64,000 bases of DNA. Source: an uncultured Tenacibaculum sp. (lineage in GTDB: Bacteria; Bacteroidota; Bacteroidia; Flavobacteriales; Flavobacteriaceae). Both the position numbers and the translations under genes were made by a program. Of the stretch, positions 18,216 to 28,068 are shown in pieces. The notes under the pieces are model-generated. The model searched no databases. It was given only the letters and a program-made list of their open reading frames with translations, and was not told the DNA's origin. The stretch's first letter is position 1, and every line of letters begins with the position of its first letter. The DNA lies in assembly GCA_947496185.1 (NCBI GenBank), contig CANMCD010000002.1:186001-250000 (forward strand), read 5' to 3'.

Positions 18216-19082
18216 ATGAAAAAAACATACATCCATTGGTTACTATTAGTCATAGCTACTATAATTAATCAACATGCCAGTGCTTACACAAAAGAATATT
18301 TTCCTAAAGACTCTACCCATATTAAGAGTTCAAACACAAGTAACACACTTACTTCTACAAAAAAGTATTGTAAACCGATAGTTACTGCAAAAGGATCCAT
18401 CAAATACAGAACCGTTAAACTAGGAAATACAACTCATGCCCTACAATTTCCTTTTGGTTATATGAATCGCACTAATAAAAAGTTTACAATAACTAGAGGA
18501 AAGGAAGAAGTTATTACATTAATTTCAACGATTAACTTAGAATTTAATCAACATTGGAGTGTCTGGATAGATTATAATCACGACGGGAAATTTTCTTCAG
18601 ATGAAAAAGTGATGTCAGAGAAAGCTCAAGTAAGAATTTATAGAGAAAACAGAAAAATTTTAATTCGCTTCAAAAACAGCGAATACTTTACAGTTCCAAA
18701 CACTGCTAAGTTGGGAGAAACTAGAATAAGAGTAGCTTCTACCGCTGAAAAAAAACCAATAGCATGTGCTTCTAACTTAAACGGACTGATCAGGGATTAT
18801 ACGGTAAACATTCAAGATAATAACAGTAAAATCAACAACTCAATCAACAATTTAAATATTAGTACCTATCCTAATCCAACAGATAGCTTTATAAAGGTTA
18901 GTTCAAACCAACCATTACCCAATGACATACAATGCACAATCTTAAATTACTCAGGAACAATACTTAAAACTGTTCCTTTAGAAAACAATAGCATCGATGT
19001 ACAAAACTTAAAGAAAGGTGTTTATTTCTTAAAAATAAATAACAACTCTATAAACATTACAAAACGCTTTATAAAACAATAA
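18216..19082 (+). CDS. Secreted single-GEVED protein with T9SS sorting domain
   Basis: 288 residues, the smallest member of the cluster. Signal peptide (~1-23, ending HASA). One GEVED-like module (~50-205) begins with YCKPIVTAKGSI and has an EF-like loop DYNHDGKFSSDE and the altered motif GLIRDYTVNI. It is closest to the GEVED parts of the preceding gene (shared CKP-V-GSI, TRGKEEVITL, HWSVWID, LGETRIRVAST). A T9SS type A sorting domain covers ~213-288 (TYPNPTDSFIKV ... GVYFLKINNNSINITKRFIKQ). It looks like a minimal paralogue that arose by duplication and domain loss. No catalytic domain; function unknown. Confidence 0.86.
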   Translation: MKKTYIHWLLLVIATIINQHASAYTKEYFPKDSTHIKSSNTSNTLTSTKKYCKPIVTAKGSIKYRTVKLGNTTHALQFPFGYMNRTNKKFTITRGKEEVITLISTINLEFNQHWSVWIDYNHDGKFSSDEKVMSEKAQVRIYRENRKILIRFKNSEYFTVPNTAKLGETRIRVASTAEKKPIACASNLNGLIRDYTVNIQDNNSKINNSINNLNISTYPNPTDSFIKVSSNQPLPNDIQCTILNYSGTILKTVPLENNSIDVQNLKKGVYFLKINNNSINITKRFIKQ

Positions 19083-19094
19083 CTTTCAACAATA

Positions 19095-19118
19095 AACCCT
19101 GAAAAAAATCAGGGTTTT
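19095..19118 (+). terminator. Rho-independent terminator
   Basis: Inverted repeat AACCCTGA / TCAGGGTT with a short A-rich loop and TTTTA tail, directly after the preceding stop codon. Confidence 0.8.
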
Positions 19119-19790
19119 ACTCTTTACTTAAAAAGCAACGGCATTTACTAAAAAATACATTAAACAAACTACTCCTTAGCCCTTCTTTTTTGAAACAATT
19201 TTTTCTTTCAAAGACCAAATCACACAGTAAGGGGATTATACTCAGGCAACCTATAGTAAACTACTATAACTACTACCAATCACACGAATTCCTATTTTTT
19301 AAGAAAAAAATCTTTTTTTTTACAATTTAAAAAAATATATTGCAACGTTTTTACTAAAAAACAAACATTCTAATTAATCCTTTTATACTAAACCAAATGA
19401 TACAAACAAACCAAACTACTATACTAAAATCTTCCTCCATCGCTTGTTTTAACATTAAAAGTTGACAAGCATCTTGCTTAGAATAATTTTATAACTTTTT
19501 AATCAATTAGCTTTTTCTAATTTATCATGTAATCTTGATAAGGAGCTGAATTCATTTTACCATAACGTGAATTTTATACTCTTTTTATGAGATTATTTAA
19601 TAAAAATAGCTCTTAATACACAATATTTAAGATGTCTTTTAGCTAGTTTGTAGATTTAATTAATGTCAAGACTGACAACTTTTTTAAAAACACAAACTAT
19701 TTAAAATCATAATGCTATATCTATTTTTTTAGTCAGTTAATTGATTAATACAAATCCAAATAATTTATTTAATAACAATTACTATTTTAG
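19119..19790. other. Long AT-rich intergenic region upstream of the propeller gene
   Basis: About 670 bp with no coding signal on either strand. It must hold the promoter of the 19791 gene; I see no textbook TTTG/TAnnTTTG pair. A weak inverted pair, AAAAGTTGaCAAG (from 19457) and CTTGACA-related TGACAACTTTT (to 19685), brackets ~230 bp and could be a relic of a mobile element, but the match is poor. Confidence 0.4.
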
Positions 19791-22700
19791 ATGAAAAAAA
19801 CCAAACTATTGTTAGCAACAACTATTGTTTCTGCTGGGTGTTTTGTGGGCACAAAACTTATAAACAATCATCAAAAAGATGATACGAATACCATTGCCGA
19901 GCTACGCAGTAAACACGAAAACTTCTTAAAAAACAGTCCGTTAAATGAATCTCTTCAGTGGGATAAAAAAGAAAGAAAACAGCGTGGACTAACTCCTAAC
20001 AGGTACTATGAACAAATGCAGCTTCTAACCATGAACCCTGCAACGGGTAAAATGGAAGATGGTAATCTTTCTGAATTAAGACAAGAATTACTAAGCCAAA
20101 GAACTAATAGAAGAGGAAGAATGAACCCTGGAGACAAAGGAAATTCTTGGGTAGAAAGAGGACCGAATAACGTCGGAGGAAGAACCAGGGTTGTTTTATT
20201 CGACCCTAATGATCCAACGAACAAAAGAGTGTATGCCGGAGGTGTAAGTGGTGGTTTATGGAAAAACAACGATATAACGAATCCTAATTCTCAATGGGGT
20301 AGAGTACAGAATGTACCAGGAAACCTATCGGTAACCTCAATAAGTATTGACCCTAGAAATTCAAAAGTATGGTATATTGGTACGGGTGAACAATATACAG
20401 CGGGTGATGTAGTGGGTAACGGAGTATATACCACAAGAGACGGAGGTAACAGTTGGACACCTTTAAATATTACACCACAAGATTCAGGCGACAATATATC
20501 TTACAAATTCGATATATTTCATTCAGGAATATACTATGTAAATGATGTTTTAGCTTGGGATAATGGAGCTTCTACAGAATTATTTGTAGCTGTAGGGTCT
20601 CATATTTACGGAGATTCTTCAAGTCCGAGAGATTGGTTAGGTCTACAATCTTCGGGTCTATATCATTCTGTAAACAATGGAGAAACATGGACAAGAATTG
20701 AAACAAGCAACATGAGGTATCAATACTCTGGGAAAGACTATTATTACACACCTAATGATTTAGAAGTAGACATAAATAATAGAATATGGATGGGAACAAT
20801 AAGCTCTCCAATACCAAATAGTGGTGGAGGAAGAGTATTTAGCTCTGTTGATGGTGCTAACTGGGTTGAAGCCCCAGCTTCTCCTTTAAGACAATCAAAT
20901 AGAGTTGAGTTAGAAGTTTCTGCATCCAACCCTAACAAACTATATGCTTTGACTGAAGGTAATAGAGGAACTCCTCCTGTAAATATCTTCAAAACAGAAG
21001 ATGCTTTTAACACAGTAATTGAAACACCACTTCCAAATGATGCCGACCCAGGAATTCCAGCAAACGACTTTTGCCGTGGACAAGCGTTCTATGATTTGGT
21101 AATTGAAGCGGATCCTACCAATGATGAGATTGTATATGTTGGTGGAATAAACTTATTTAAATCTATAGATGGTGGTAACAATTGGTTACAACAATCTCAC
21201 TGGTATGGTGGATTTGACTATCAATACGTACATGCTGATCAACATTGTATTGCCTTTGGTAATAATGACCCTTCAAAAATGCTTTTCGGAAACGACGGGG
21301 GTATTTACTACTCAGAGAACGCTAGTACCGATATTGGTATGAGAAACCATGGATATAACGTAACGCAATTTGTAAAGGCAGGTATTGGCCCTGATGGAAC
21401 TATCGCTGACAACCCAACACAAAAAGAAATTTTTACTGCTGGAGCACAAGATAACGGAACTCAAGGCTTTAGAAATCCAATACAAGGAATTAACAGTTCT
21501 TCTCAGGTATCAGACGGAGATGGTTTCTACACTTTTGTAGATAAGGATGGAGAATATATGATTTCTACCTATGTATATAACTATATATATAAATTTAAGC
21601 TTCCTTGGGATGGAAGAGGAAGACTACAAGGAGGAGCTACATACCTGTATAGAGACGGTCGTTCAGGACAATTTGTAAACCCTATGGATTTAGATAGTGA
21701 TGCAAATCGATTATTAACAGATGCTTCTACTAGAAGTTACACGGCTATCTTAAGTATTGATGTTGCTAAAGACACAGTAAATGGAAAATTATATAACAGA
21801 TTGTTAACTGCAGCACCTACAGCCTTTAGAGCTTCACCTTTTACAGAAAACAGATGGTTTGTTGGTTTACGAAATGGCCGCTTATTAAAACTTTCTAATG
21901 TAACGGATACAACAGCAGATTGGGAAGCAATAAATGTACCTTTCGTTGGGTCTGTTTCTTCGGTTAGGTTTGGTAGTTCTGAAGATGACATTTTTGTTAC
22001 GATTCACAATTATGGGGTAACAAGTATCTGGTCTACAAATGACGGAGGTGCTAATTGGGTAAGCAAAGAAGGAGATTTACCAAACATTCCAGTAAGAGAC
22101 TTTTTACAAAACCCATTAAATAGATCTGAAGCTATCATTGCTACACAACTAGGTGTTTGGTCAACTAAAAACTTTGACTCAGAAAACCCAAATTGGAGGC
22201 AAGCATATAACGGAATGAGTGATGTTAGCGTTACTTCTTTTGATTACTGGAATGTAAGTGGAGATCACACCAAAAATAAAGTAATTGCTTCCACTTATGG
22301 AAGAGGTGTATTCACCAGTAGTTTTAGTGGCAATGGACAAAGTAACTACTGTGTACCTTCAAACGGAGATTCTACGGATGCTTGGATTGAATATGTTTCT
22401 ATAGACGGTGTTTCTTGCAGATCTACTAGAAACCTTGAAGCTTATGAGTTTTTTGCTTATGAACCAATTCCATTAACTGAAGGAAAAAAGTTTTCTTTAG
22501 AAGTAAATGGAAAATCTATATACAGAGTTTTCTATACCGTTTGGATAGACTTTAACAAAGATGGTAAATTTACCAAAGAAGAGGCTATAAAGTGGCTAGA
22601 ACCTTCTCATAATCACTACAACAACAACAGAAACATCATTGACGATTTAGAAATCCCTTATGGAGTTGAAGCAGGTCAAACTAGAATGCGTATTCTAATC

Positions 22701-23063
22701 AACAGAGATTATCACTTCAATAACCTTTGTGACAGCAGATATCTTGGTGAAGTAGAAGATTATTTAATTAATATTAAACCAAATTCAAATCGTAAAAGTG
22801 AACAAGTGGATGTAAAAAGTCCATCAGAAGAGAAGGTTGAATTATCAGTATATCCAAATCCTGCTACTTCTGTTATCTACTTAAACAACAGCTATAACAA
22901 TAAAAATTTACCGTATACAATCGTTGATCTTACCGGAAAAGAAATACGTAACGGTACAGTATCAGCAAGCGGAATTAACGTAGACGACTTAAAGTCTGGA
23001 GCTTACTTTATAAAAGTTCAAAATGGAGACAAAATAATTTCAAAAAGAATTATCAAAAAATAA
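19791..23063 (+). CDS. Secreted sortilin/BNR-repeat beta-propeller protein with GEVED and T9SS sorting domains
   Basis: 1090 residues. N-terminal signal peptide (~1-23). The bulk (~115-840) is a VPS10/sortilin-like or BNR-type propeller shown by recurrent Asp-box-like units: TRDGGNSWTPL, SVNNGETWTRI, SIDGGNNWLQQ, STNDGGANWVSK, plus GGVSGGLWKN near the start. Such propellers occur in xyloglucanases, sialidases and adhesins; I see no diagnostic catalytic residues, so substrate is open. A GEVED module follows (~845-1000, with DFNKDGKFTKEE and GEVEDYLINI), then a T9SS type A sorting domain (~1015-1090, VYPNPATSVIYL ... GAYFIKVQNGDKIISKRIIKK). It keeps the canonical GEVED motif, like the first and last genes of the cluster. 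Confidence 0.9.
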   Translation: MKKTKLLLATTIVSAGCFVGTKLINNHQKDDTNTIAELRSKHENFLKNSPLNESLQWDKKERKQRGLTPNRYYEQMQLLTMNPATGKMEDGNLSELRQELLSQRTNRRGRMNPGDKGNSWVERGPNNVGGRTRVVLFDPNDPTNKRVYAGGVSGGLWKNNDITNPNSQWGRVQNVPGNLSVTSISIDPRNSKVWYIGTGEQYTAGDVVGNGVYTTRDGGNSWTPLNITPQDSGDNISYKFDIFHSGIYYVNDVLAWDNGASTELFVAVGSHIYGDSSSPRDWLGLQSSGLYHSVNNGETWTRIETSNMRYQYSGKDYYYTPNDLEVDINNRIWMGTISSPIPNSGGGRVFSSVDGANWVEAPASPLRQSNRVELEVSASNPNKLYALTEGNRGTPPVNIFKTEDAFNTVIETPLPNDADPGIPANDFCRGQAFYDLVIEADPTNDEIVYVGGINLFKSIDGGNNWLQQSHWYGGFDYQYVHADQHCIAFGNNDPSKMLFGNDGGIYYSENASTDIGMRNHGYNVTQFVKAGIGPDGTIADNPTQKEIFTAGAQDNGTQGFRNPIQGINSSSQVSDGDGFYTFVDKDGEYMISTYVYNYIYKFKLPWDGRGRLQGGATYLYRDGRSGQFVNPMDLDSDANRLLTDASTRSYTAILSIDVAKDTVNGKLYNRLLTAAPTAFRASPFTENRWFVGLRNGRLLKLSNVTDTTADWEAINVPFVGSVSSVRFGSSEDDIFVTIHNYGVTSIWSTNDGGANWVSKEGDLPNIPVRDFLQNPLNRSEAIIATQLGVWSTKNFDSENPNWRQAYNGMSDVSVTSFDYWNVSGDHTKNKVIASTYGRGVFTSSFSGNGQSNYCVPSNGDSTDAWIEYVSIDGVSCRSTRNLEAYEFFAYEPIPLTEGKKFSLEVNGKSIYRVFYTVWIDFNKDGKFTKEEAIKWLEPSHNHYNNNRNIIDDLEIPYGVEAGQTRMRILINRDYHFNNLCDSRYLGEVEDYLINIKPNSNRKSEQVDVKSPSEEKVELSVYPNPATSVIYLNNSYNNKNLPYTIVDLTGKEIRNGTVSASGINVDDLKSGAYFIKVQNGDKIISKRIIKK

Positions 23064-23080
23064 CCGAGTTGAACTTTTTT

Positions 23081-23112
23081 AAAACCGTGAATAATTATTC
23101 ACGGTTTTTTTT
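23081..23112 (+). terminator. Rho-independent terminator
   Basis: Perfect inverted repeat AAAACCGTGAATAA / TTATTCACGGTTTT followed by a T run, 18 bp after the propeller gene stop. Confidence 0.9.
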
Positions 23113-23131
23113 ATTTTGTAGTTGAAATTTT

Positions 23132-23158
23132 TTTGTTTGAAAAAAAATTATATATTTG
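23132..23158 (+). promoter_or_regulatory. Putative promoter of the 23251 gene
   Basis: TATATTTG (23151-23158) fits the Bacteroidota -7 consensus TAnnTTTG, with TTTG at 23132-23135 as -33 (15-bp spacer, slightly short). It would give a ~85-nt leader. Confidence 0.4.
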
Positions 23159-23250
23159 ACAATATTTTAATGCTTAAATTTTCAATATAACATTATAAGT
23201 ATTATAATTATAACAATAAGATAAAACCAAACTTAAAGAACCCTTCTCAA

Positions 23251-24456
23251 ATGAAACTCAAGTACTTACAAAGTCTTGTAGTTACTTTTGCGACTTTTGG
23301 AATAATCACCCAGACATTTGCACAAAGTAAAAAGGAAATTGAAAATATTCAAGGTAACTACAACTCTTATGAAATAAATAAGTTGAAAGAACCATCACTT
23401 TCACTATCAATTGAGCCAAAGGATAATGACATTCCTTTTGGATGTAATTTACCTAATAACATAAAAATTGATATGATAACTGCTTCTTCTGCAGTGGTTA
23501 CTTGGACTAAAAATATAGACGATTACTTTGTGGTTAAATATCGTAATATCAGTCATCCCGAAATGCCAGAAATAATTCTTACTGATATTAGAGAAGAAAA
23601 AGTAACCCTAATAGGGTTATATTCCTCATCAACTTACGAAATCGAAGTAGGCATTAATTGTGGTCCTGCTGGCAATCATTTTAATGAAGCAAAACAATTT
23701 AAAACTTTAAAAAAAACCGTTACTTATTGCTTACCCAAAAAAAACAAATCCAATGGTGCTTGGATCAAAGAAGTTGCATTTGGTAAGATCAGAAATAAAT
23801 CAGGTAATAACCTAGGCTATAAACTATTTAATAAGCTACAAATAGACATGATACAAGGAGAAAGCTTTCCAGTAGTTTTAAAAGCAACGATGAAAAAAGA
23901 ATTAAAAAGACCTCTAATACGATCATCTAAGATACTATCTTTTAAAATATGGGTTGATTTTGACCAAGACGGCCTCTTTTCTGAAGAAGAAAAAATTTTA
24001 GATAAAGCTACGGATGAGTATACTCCTGTATCAGAAAATATCCTAATCCCATCTGATGTAAAAATTGGAGAAACAAGAGCGCGAATAGCAATGAATATTG
24101 GCGGAGGTATTAAATCTTGTGAAAGTTATACACATGGAGAAGTAGAAGATTACACAATTTTAGTCTCTTCACCTATAGAAGATATGATGACACTGGCATA
24201 TGAACCAGTTCAAGAAGTAAAAAATTTAGAAGTCACCATCTACCCAAATCCAGTTACTAACAACATATTAAAAACAGATTGGATTTCCACAGCCCCTTTA
24301 AAAACTTCTTATAGAGTCATTAATTCTATTGGAAAAGAGCTAATCTCTGGAAAAGCTAAAAATGAGATAGATATTTCGATGCTGAATTCAGGAATATACA
24401 TTTTTGAAATTGAAAAAGGAACAGACAAAATAGCCAAGAAGTTTATAAAAGAATAA
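23251..24456 (+). CDS. Secreted FN3-GEVED protein with T9SS sorting domain
   Basis: 401 residues. Signal peptide ends QTFAQ (~25). An acidic linker leads to one FN3 module (~68-152: CNLPNNIKIDMITASSAVVTWTK ... YEIEVGINCG). A GEVED module (~157-305) has the EF-like loop DFDQDGLFSEEE and the canonical CESYTHGEVEDYTI. A T9SS type A sorting domain covers ~320-401 (IYPNPVTNNIL ... GIYIFEIEKGTDKIAKKFIKE). This is the last of six consecutive same-strand T9SS cargo genes. No catalytic domain; surface attachment or adhesion is inference. Confidence 0.88.
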   Translation: MKLKYLQSLVVTFATFGIITQTFAQSKKEIENIQGNYNSYEINKLKEPSLSLSIEPKDNDIPFGCNLPNNIKIDMITASSAVVTWTKNIDDYFVVKYRNISHPEMPEIILTDIREEKVTLIGLYSSSTYEIEVGINCGPAGNHFNEAKQFKTLKKTVTYCLPKKNKSNGAWIKEVAFGKIRNKSGNNLGYKLFNKLQIDMIQGESFPVVLKATMKKELKRPLIRSSKILSFKIWVDFDQDGLFSEEEKILDKATDEYTPVSENILIPSDVKIGETRARIAMNIGGGIKSCESYTHGEVEDYTILVSSPIEDMMTLAYEPVQEVKNLEVTIYPNPVTNNILKTDWISTAPLKTSYRVINSIGKELISGKAKNEIDISMLNSGIYIFEIEKGTDKIAKKFIKE

Positions 24457-24799
24457 TAAAACCCAAAACCAAAGAGCGTAACTTTAAAATATTAGTAAAA
24501 TTCGCTCTTGCTACTTAATTATAATATGAATTGCAAGATTAAAATTTTATCGGATAACATTCCCTAATAATTTCTTTTGTTCAGTAACTAATTAACTATT
24601 ATTAGAGCATCTATACTGTAATGGCAATTAGTCTCAACCTAAGAAAGTATTCTTGACCAACCACCCTTGAAAGACCGTTATATCAAGAATATGAATTAAG
24701 GATATATTTCAAAAGAGTTTATATCAAATGCAATTTTCTTACTACTAATGTTAGTTAAAAGTAATTCCAAAACCCTTCTTTCTTTTTAACTAATGCACG
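24457..24799. other. Intergenic region between the T9SS cluster and the ABC-F gene
   Basis: About 340 bp without a coding frame. AAGAGCG / CGCTCTT (24472-24478 and 24503-24509) may form a weak terminator hairpin for the preceding gene. Nothing else recognisable. Confidence 0.4.
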
Positions 24800-24827
24800 C
24801 CCTGAGCTTCGGCTCAGGGTTTTTTTA
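24800..24827 (+). terminator. Strong rho-independent terminator
   Basis: CCCTGAGC-TTCG-GCTCAGGG with a stable UUCG tetraloop, followed by eight T. It ends only 13 bp before the ABC-F ATG, so it must terminate upstream transcription. The ABC-F promoter (TACTTTTG at 24829-24836) would then sit almost on the start codon. Confidence 0.88.
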
Positions 24828-24840
24828 ATACTTTTGTTAA

Positions 24841-26700
24841 ATGAATTATTTAACGGTAGAAAACATAGCCAAATCTTACGGTGAAAAGATCTTATTTCAA
24901 GATATTTCATTCGGAATAAATAAAGATCAAAAAATTGCTTTTGTTGCAAAAAATGGAAGTGGTAAAACTTCCATTCTAAATATTGTTGCTGGCTTTGACA
25001 CCCCTGATGTTGGACAGGTAGTTAGTAGAAAAGGAATTCAAATTTCTTATCTAGCCCAAGACTCAAAATTTGACGAAACAAAAAGCATTGAAGAAATCAT
25101 TTTTTCAACCGAAAACACTATTCTACCTATAATCCATCAATACGAAAAAGCACTAGAGAATCCTAACGACCAAGAAGCTTATCAAAAAGCTTTTGATTTA
25201 ATGGATAGGCATAATGCGTGGGACTTCGAAACACAATACAAACAAATATTATCTCGATTAAAACTACATAACCTTAAACAAAAAGTAAACACCTTATCTG
25301 GAGGACAAAAAAAACGTTTAGGCCTTGCATTGGTTCTTATTAACAAACCTGATTTATTAATACTTGACGAACCTACAAACCATCTAGATTTGGAAATGAT
25401 AGAATGGTTGGAGTCTTTTTTCGCTAAAGAAAAAATTACATTGTTTATGGTAACCCATGATCGATATTTTCTTGAACGTGTTTGTAATGAAATTATAGAA
25501 CTGGATAATGGAAAGTTATATAAATACAAAGGTAATTATTCTTACTACTTACAAAACAAAGAAGAACGATTGGCATTAGAAGCCACCAACCTAAGCAAGG
25601 CAAAAAGTCTTTTTAAAAAAGAATTGGATTGGATGAGACGCCAACCCAAAGCACGAACAACCAAATCTAAATCAAGGATTGATGATTTTTTCGAGATAAA
25701 AAAGAAAGCACATCAGCGGAGGCAAGAACATCAAGTACAACTTGAAATCAACATGGAGCGTTTGGGAAGCAAAATCGTTGAGCTCCATAAACTAAAAAAA
25801 TCTTTCGATGACAAGATTATTTTGGATGGTTTTGATTATGTATTCAAAAAAGGAGAACGTATAGGTATCATTGGAAAAAATGGAACTGGCAAAACTTCTT
25901 TTTTAAATATTCTCACCCAAAAAGAACCTATTTCTGGTGGTAAAGTTATCATTGGTGAAACGGTAAAATTTGGGTATTATACTCAAAGTGGTATCCAAAT
26001 CAAAGAAGGGCAGAAGGTTATCGAAGTCATACAAGAGTTTGGAGAATATATTCCCCTTACTAAAGGAAGAAAAATATCCGCAGGACAGCTACTAGAACGC
26101 TTTTTGTTTGACAGAAAAAAACAACATGATTTTGTAGAAAAACTTTCGGGTGGTGAACAAAAGAGGCTGTACTTATGTGCTGTATTAATTCAAAATCCAA
26201 ACTTTTTAATTCTTGATGAACCTACCAATGACCTAGACGTAGTTACACTCAATGTACTGGAAAACTTTTTATTAGATTATCCAGGAAATTTAGTTGTGGT
26301 CTCACATGACCGTTATTTTATGGATAAAATCGTAGATTCTCTATTTGTTTTCAGAGGTGAAGGACTTGTCGAAAATTTCCCTGGTAATTATTCAGATTTT
26401 AGAGAGTATGAAAATTCACAACCTCCTCAATCAAAAGACACCAAAAAAGTAACTGAAAAAAATAAACCTACTTCTCAAAAAGGAAAACTAAGCTATCAAG
26501 AAAAAAGAGAATATGGACTTTTAGAAACAACCATTGAAAAGTTACAGAAGAAAAAACAAACCATAGAGTCGCAATTCGAGAATAACGAACTCACAGTTGA
26601 TCAAATCAGTGAAAAATCACTTGAACTCCAAGAAATTATTGACAATTTAGAAGAAAAGGAAGAACGATGGTTAGAACTTTCCATGAAGTTAGAAGAATAA
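24841..26700 (+). CDS. ABC-F family ATPase
   Basis: 619-residue soluble protein with two ATPase domains and no membrane segment. Domain 1 has Walker A AKNGSGKTS, signature LSGGQKKRL and Walker B LLILDEPTNHLD; domain 2 has GKNGTGKTS, LSGGEQKRL and FLILDEPTNDLD. A linker helix pair lies between (~235-300, KKELDWMRRQPKARTTKSKSRIDDF), and a charged C-terminal coiled coil (~540-619) resembles Uup. ABC-F proteins act on the ribosomal E site or on DNA-linked processes rather than transport. Uup-like is my best guess among EttA, YheS and Uup. Confidence 0.93.
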   Translation: MNYLTVENIAKSYGEKILFQDISFGINKDQKIAFVAKNGSGKTSILNIVAGFDTPDVGQVVSRKGIQISYLAQDSKFDETKSIEEIIFSTENTILPIIHQYEKALENPNDQEAYQKAFDLMDRHNAWDFETQYKQILSRLKLHNLKQKVNTLSGGQKKRLGLALVLINKPDLLILDEPTNHLDLEMIEWLESFFAKEKITLFMVTHDRYFLERVCNEIIELDNGKLYKYKGNYSYYLQNKEERLALEATNLSKAKSLFKKELDWMRRQPKARTTKSKSRIDDFFEIKKKAHQRRQEHQVQLEINMERLGSKIVELHKLKKSFDDKIILDGFDYVFKKGERIGIIGKNGTGKTSFLNILTQKEPISGGKVIIGETVKFGYYTQSGIQIKEGQKVIEVIQEFGEYIPLTKGRKISAGQLLERFLFDRKKQHDFVEKLSGGEQKRLYLCAVLIQNPNFLILDEPTNDLDVVTLNVLENFLLDYPGNLVVVSHDRYFMDKIVDSLFVFRGEGLVENFPGNYSDFREYENSQPPQSKDTKKVTEKNKPTSQKGKLSYQEKREYGLLETTIEKLQKKKQTIESQFENNELTVDQISEKSLELQEIIDNLEEKEERWLELSMKLEE

Positions 26701-26707
26701 TCCCATC

Positions 26708-26745
26708 AAAAAAGGCTTTTTTACATCAATAAAAAAGCCTTTTTC
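26708..26745. terminator. Bidirectional terminator between convergent genes
   Basis: AAAAAAGGCTTTTTT / AAAAAAGCCTTTTT inverted repeat between the ABC-F gene (+) and the isoaspartyl peptidase gene (-). It has T runs on both strands. Confidence 0.8.
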
Positions 26746-26767
26746 TTATTTTATATAGCCTGTTATA

Positions 26768-27841
26768 TTATTCTTTATAAATCTTAACTACTAAGTTTCC
26801 TTTATCATCCATAGAAGCCCTATACATTCCAGCCGTATTAAATTCAAATGACATATTTCCATTCTTATCTAGTGCTACAACACCTCCTGTACCTCCTAAT
26901 TTCGTTAGTTTGTTTTGTATTACATCTCTTGTAGCTTCTTTTAAGGACACCTTTTTATAGGCCATTTGTGCTGATATATCATAAGCGACTGCACCGCGAA
27001 TAAAATATTCTCCCCAACCTGTTGATGAAACACCACAGGTAGCGTTATCAGCATAGGTTCCTGCTCCAATAATCGGAGAGTCTCCTATCCTATTCCATCG
27101 CTTATTTGTCATCCCTCCTGTAGACGTTCCTGCTGTTATATTCCCATTTTTATCCAAAGCTACACAACCAACAGTACCAAACTTACTATTTTTAATATCT
27201 GCATCATAAAAAGCAGTTTTCTCATCATGGTCTAATTCCGTTTTTTCTTTATCTTTTATACGCTGTAGTGACTTAAAACGTCTTTCTGTATAAAAATAAC
27301 TAGGATCCATTATTTCCAATCCTTTTTCTTTAGCAAATTGGTCTGCGCCACTCCCTGACAATAAAACATGATTCGAATTATTCATTACTTCAATAGCCGC
27401 AGAAATGGGGTTTTTAACAGTTTTAACTCCTGCTACTGCCCCCGCATTTAATGTCTTCCCTTCCATAATTGAGGCATCCATTTCGTTAGTCTCATCATTT
27501 GTAAATACAGCGCCTTTCCCTGCATTAAAAAGAGGAGAATCTTCCATTACATGGATCGATGCTGCTACAGCTTTTGTGCTTGTTCCACCTTTTTCTAATA
27601 TGCGGTACCCTGCTTTAATCGCTTCTTCTAGTTTATCTTTATAGGCATTTTCTAACTCAAGCGTCATATTTTTTTTCAAAATAGTTCCTGCTCCTCCATG
27701 AATGATAATGGCAAAATCATGCTTTTTTTTGTCTGTTTGTGTTACCGTAACCTCTTCTTTAGTCTTTCCACAAGAGACTAATAACAAAGAAATTAATAAT
27801 ACACCTAAAATATTTCTCATTAGTTTGTTGGTTTTTAGCAT
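26768..27841 (-). CDS. Isoaspartyl peptidase/L-asparaginase (Ntn hydrolase), lipoprotein
   Basis: 357 residues of the type 2 (plant-type) asparaginase family, which cleaves L-asparagine and beta-aspartyl dipeptides. Motifs are IIIHGGAGT (~46-53), the autoproteolysis site GTVGCVALD with nucleophile Thr223, and downstream GTSTGGM and ATCGVSSTGWGEYFIR. Cleavage before Thr223 should give alpha and beta chains. A lipobox (LLVSC, Cys24) predicts membrane anchoring facing the periplasm. A second ATG at 27820 (MRNILG) could be the true start; either gives a good signal peptide. The 27.9-28.0 kb gap carries the divergent aldehyde dehydrogenase promoter. Confidence 0.93.
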   Translation of the reverse strand: MLKTNKLMRNILGVLLISLLLVSCGKTKEEVTVTQTDKKKHDFAIIIHGGAGTILKKNMTLELENAYKDKLEEAIKAGYRILEKGGTSTKAVAASIHVMEDSPLFNAGKGAVFTNDETNEMDASIMEGKTLNAGAVAGVKTVKNPISAAIEVMNNSNHVLLSGSGADQFAKEKGLEIMDPSYFYTERRFKSLQRIKDKEKTELDHDEKTAFYDADIKNSKFGTVGCVALDKNGNITAGTSTGGMTNKRWNRIGDSPIIGAGTYADNATCGVSSTGWGEYFIRGAVAYDISAQMAYKKVSLKEATRDVIQNKLTKLGGTGGVVALDKNGNMSFEFNTAGMYRASMDDKGNLVVKIYKE

Positions 27842-27945
27842 TTAAAAATTGATTGGTTCTTTTTTATTCTTGTAAAGATCATAAAATATAAGATACTTTT
27901 ATTGAATGTTTATTTTTAAACAAAAATCTTTTTATTGTTTAATTA

Positions 27946-27972
27946 TTGTAGCGTTAATTTATTGTAGTTTTG
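27946..27972 (+). promoter_or_regulatory. Promoter of the aldehyde dehydrogenase gene
   Basis: TTG at 27946-27948, a 16-bp spacer, and TAGTTTTG at 27965-27972 match the Bacteroidota promoter. The predicted leader is about 90 nt. Confidence 0.5.
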
Positions 27973-28068
27973 TTAAATCCCAAGACTGTATTAGCATTTA
28001 TTATCAGGTTCTAAATATAGATTTCGGGATAAAATAAAGTTACGATTATTAATAAAAACCAAGGATAC

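Noticed and set aside
19457-19685. Weak inverted pair suggesting an insertion-sequence relic
   Set aside because: Only eight contiguous matched bases and no transposase remnant between the arms.
20006-21991. Several minus-strand open frames opposite the propeller gene
   Set aside because: Pro/Leu/Ser-rich products typical of antisense readings of a Gly/Asn/Asp-rich protein; no start context or homology signs.
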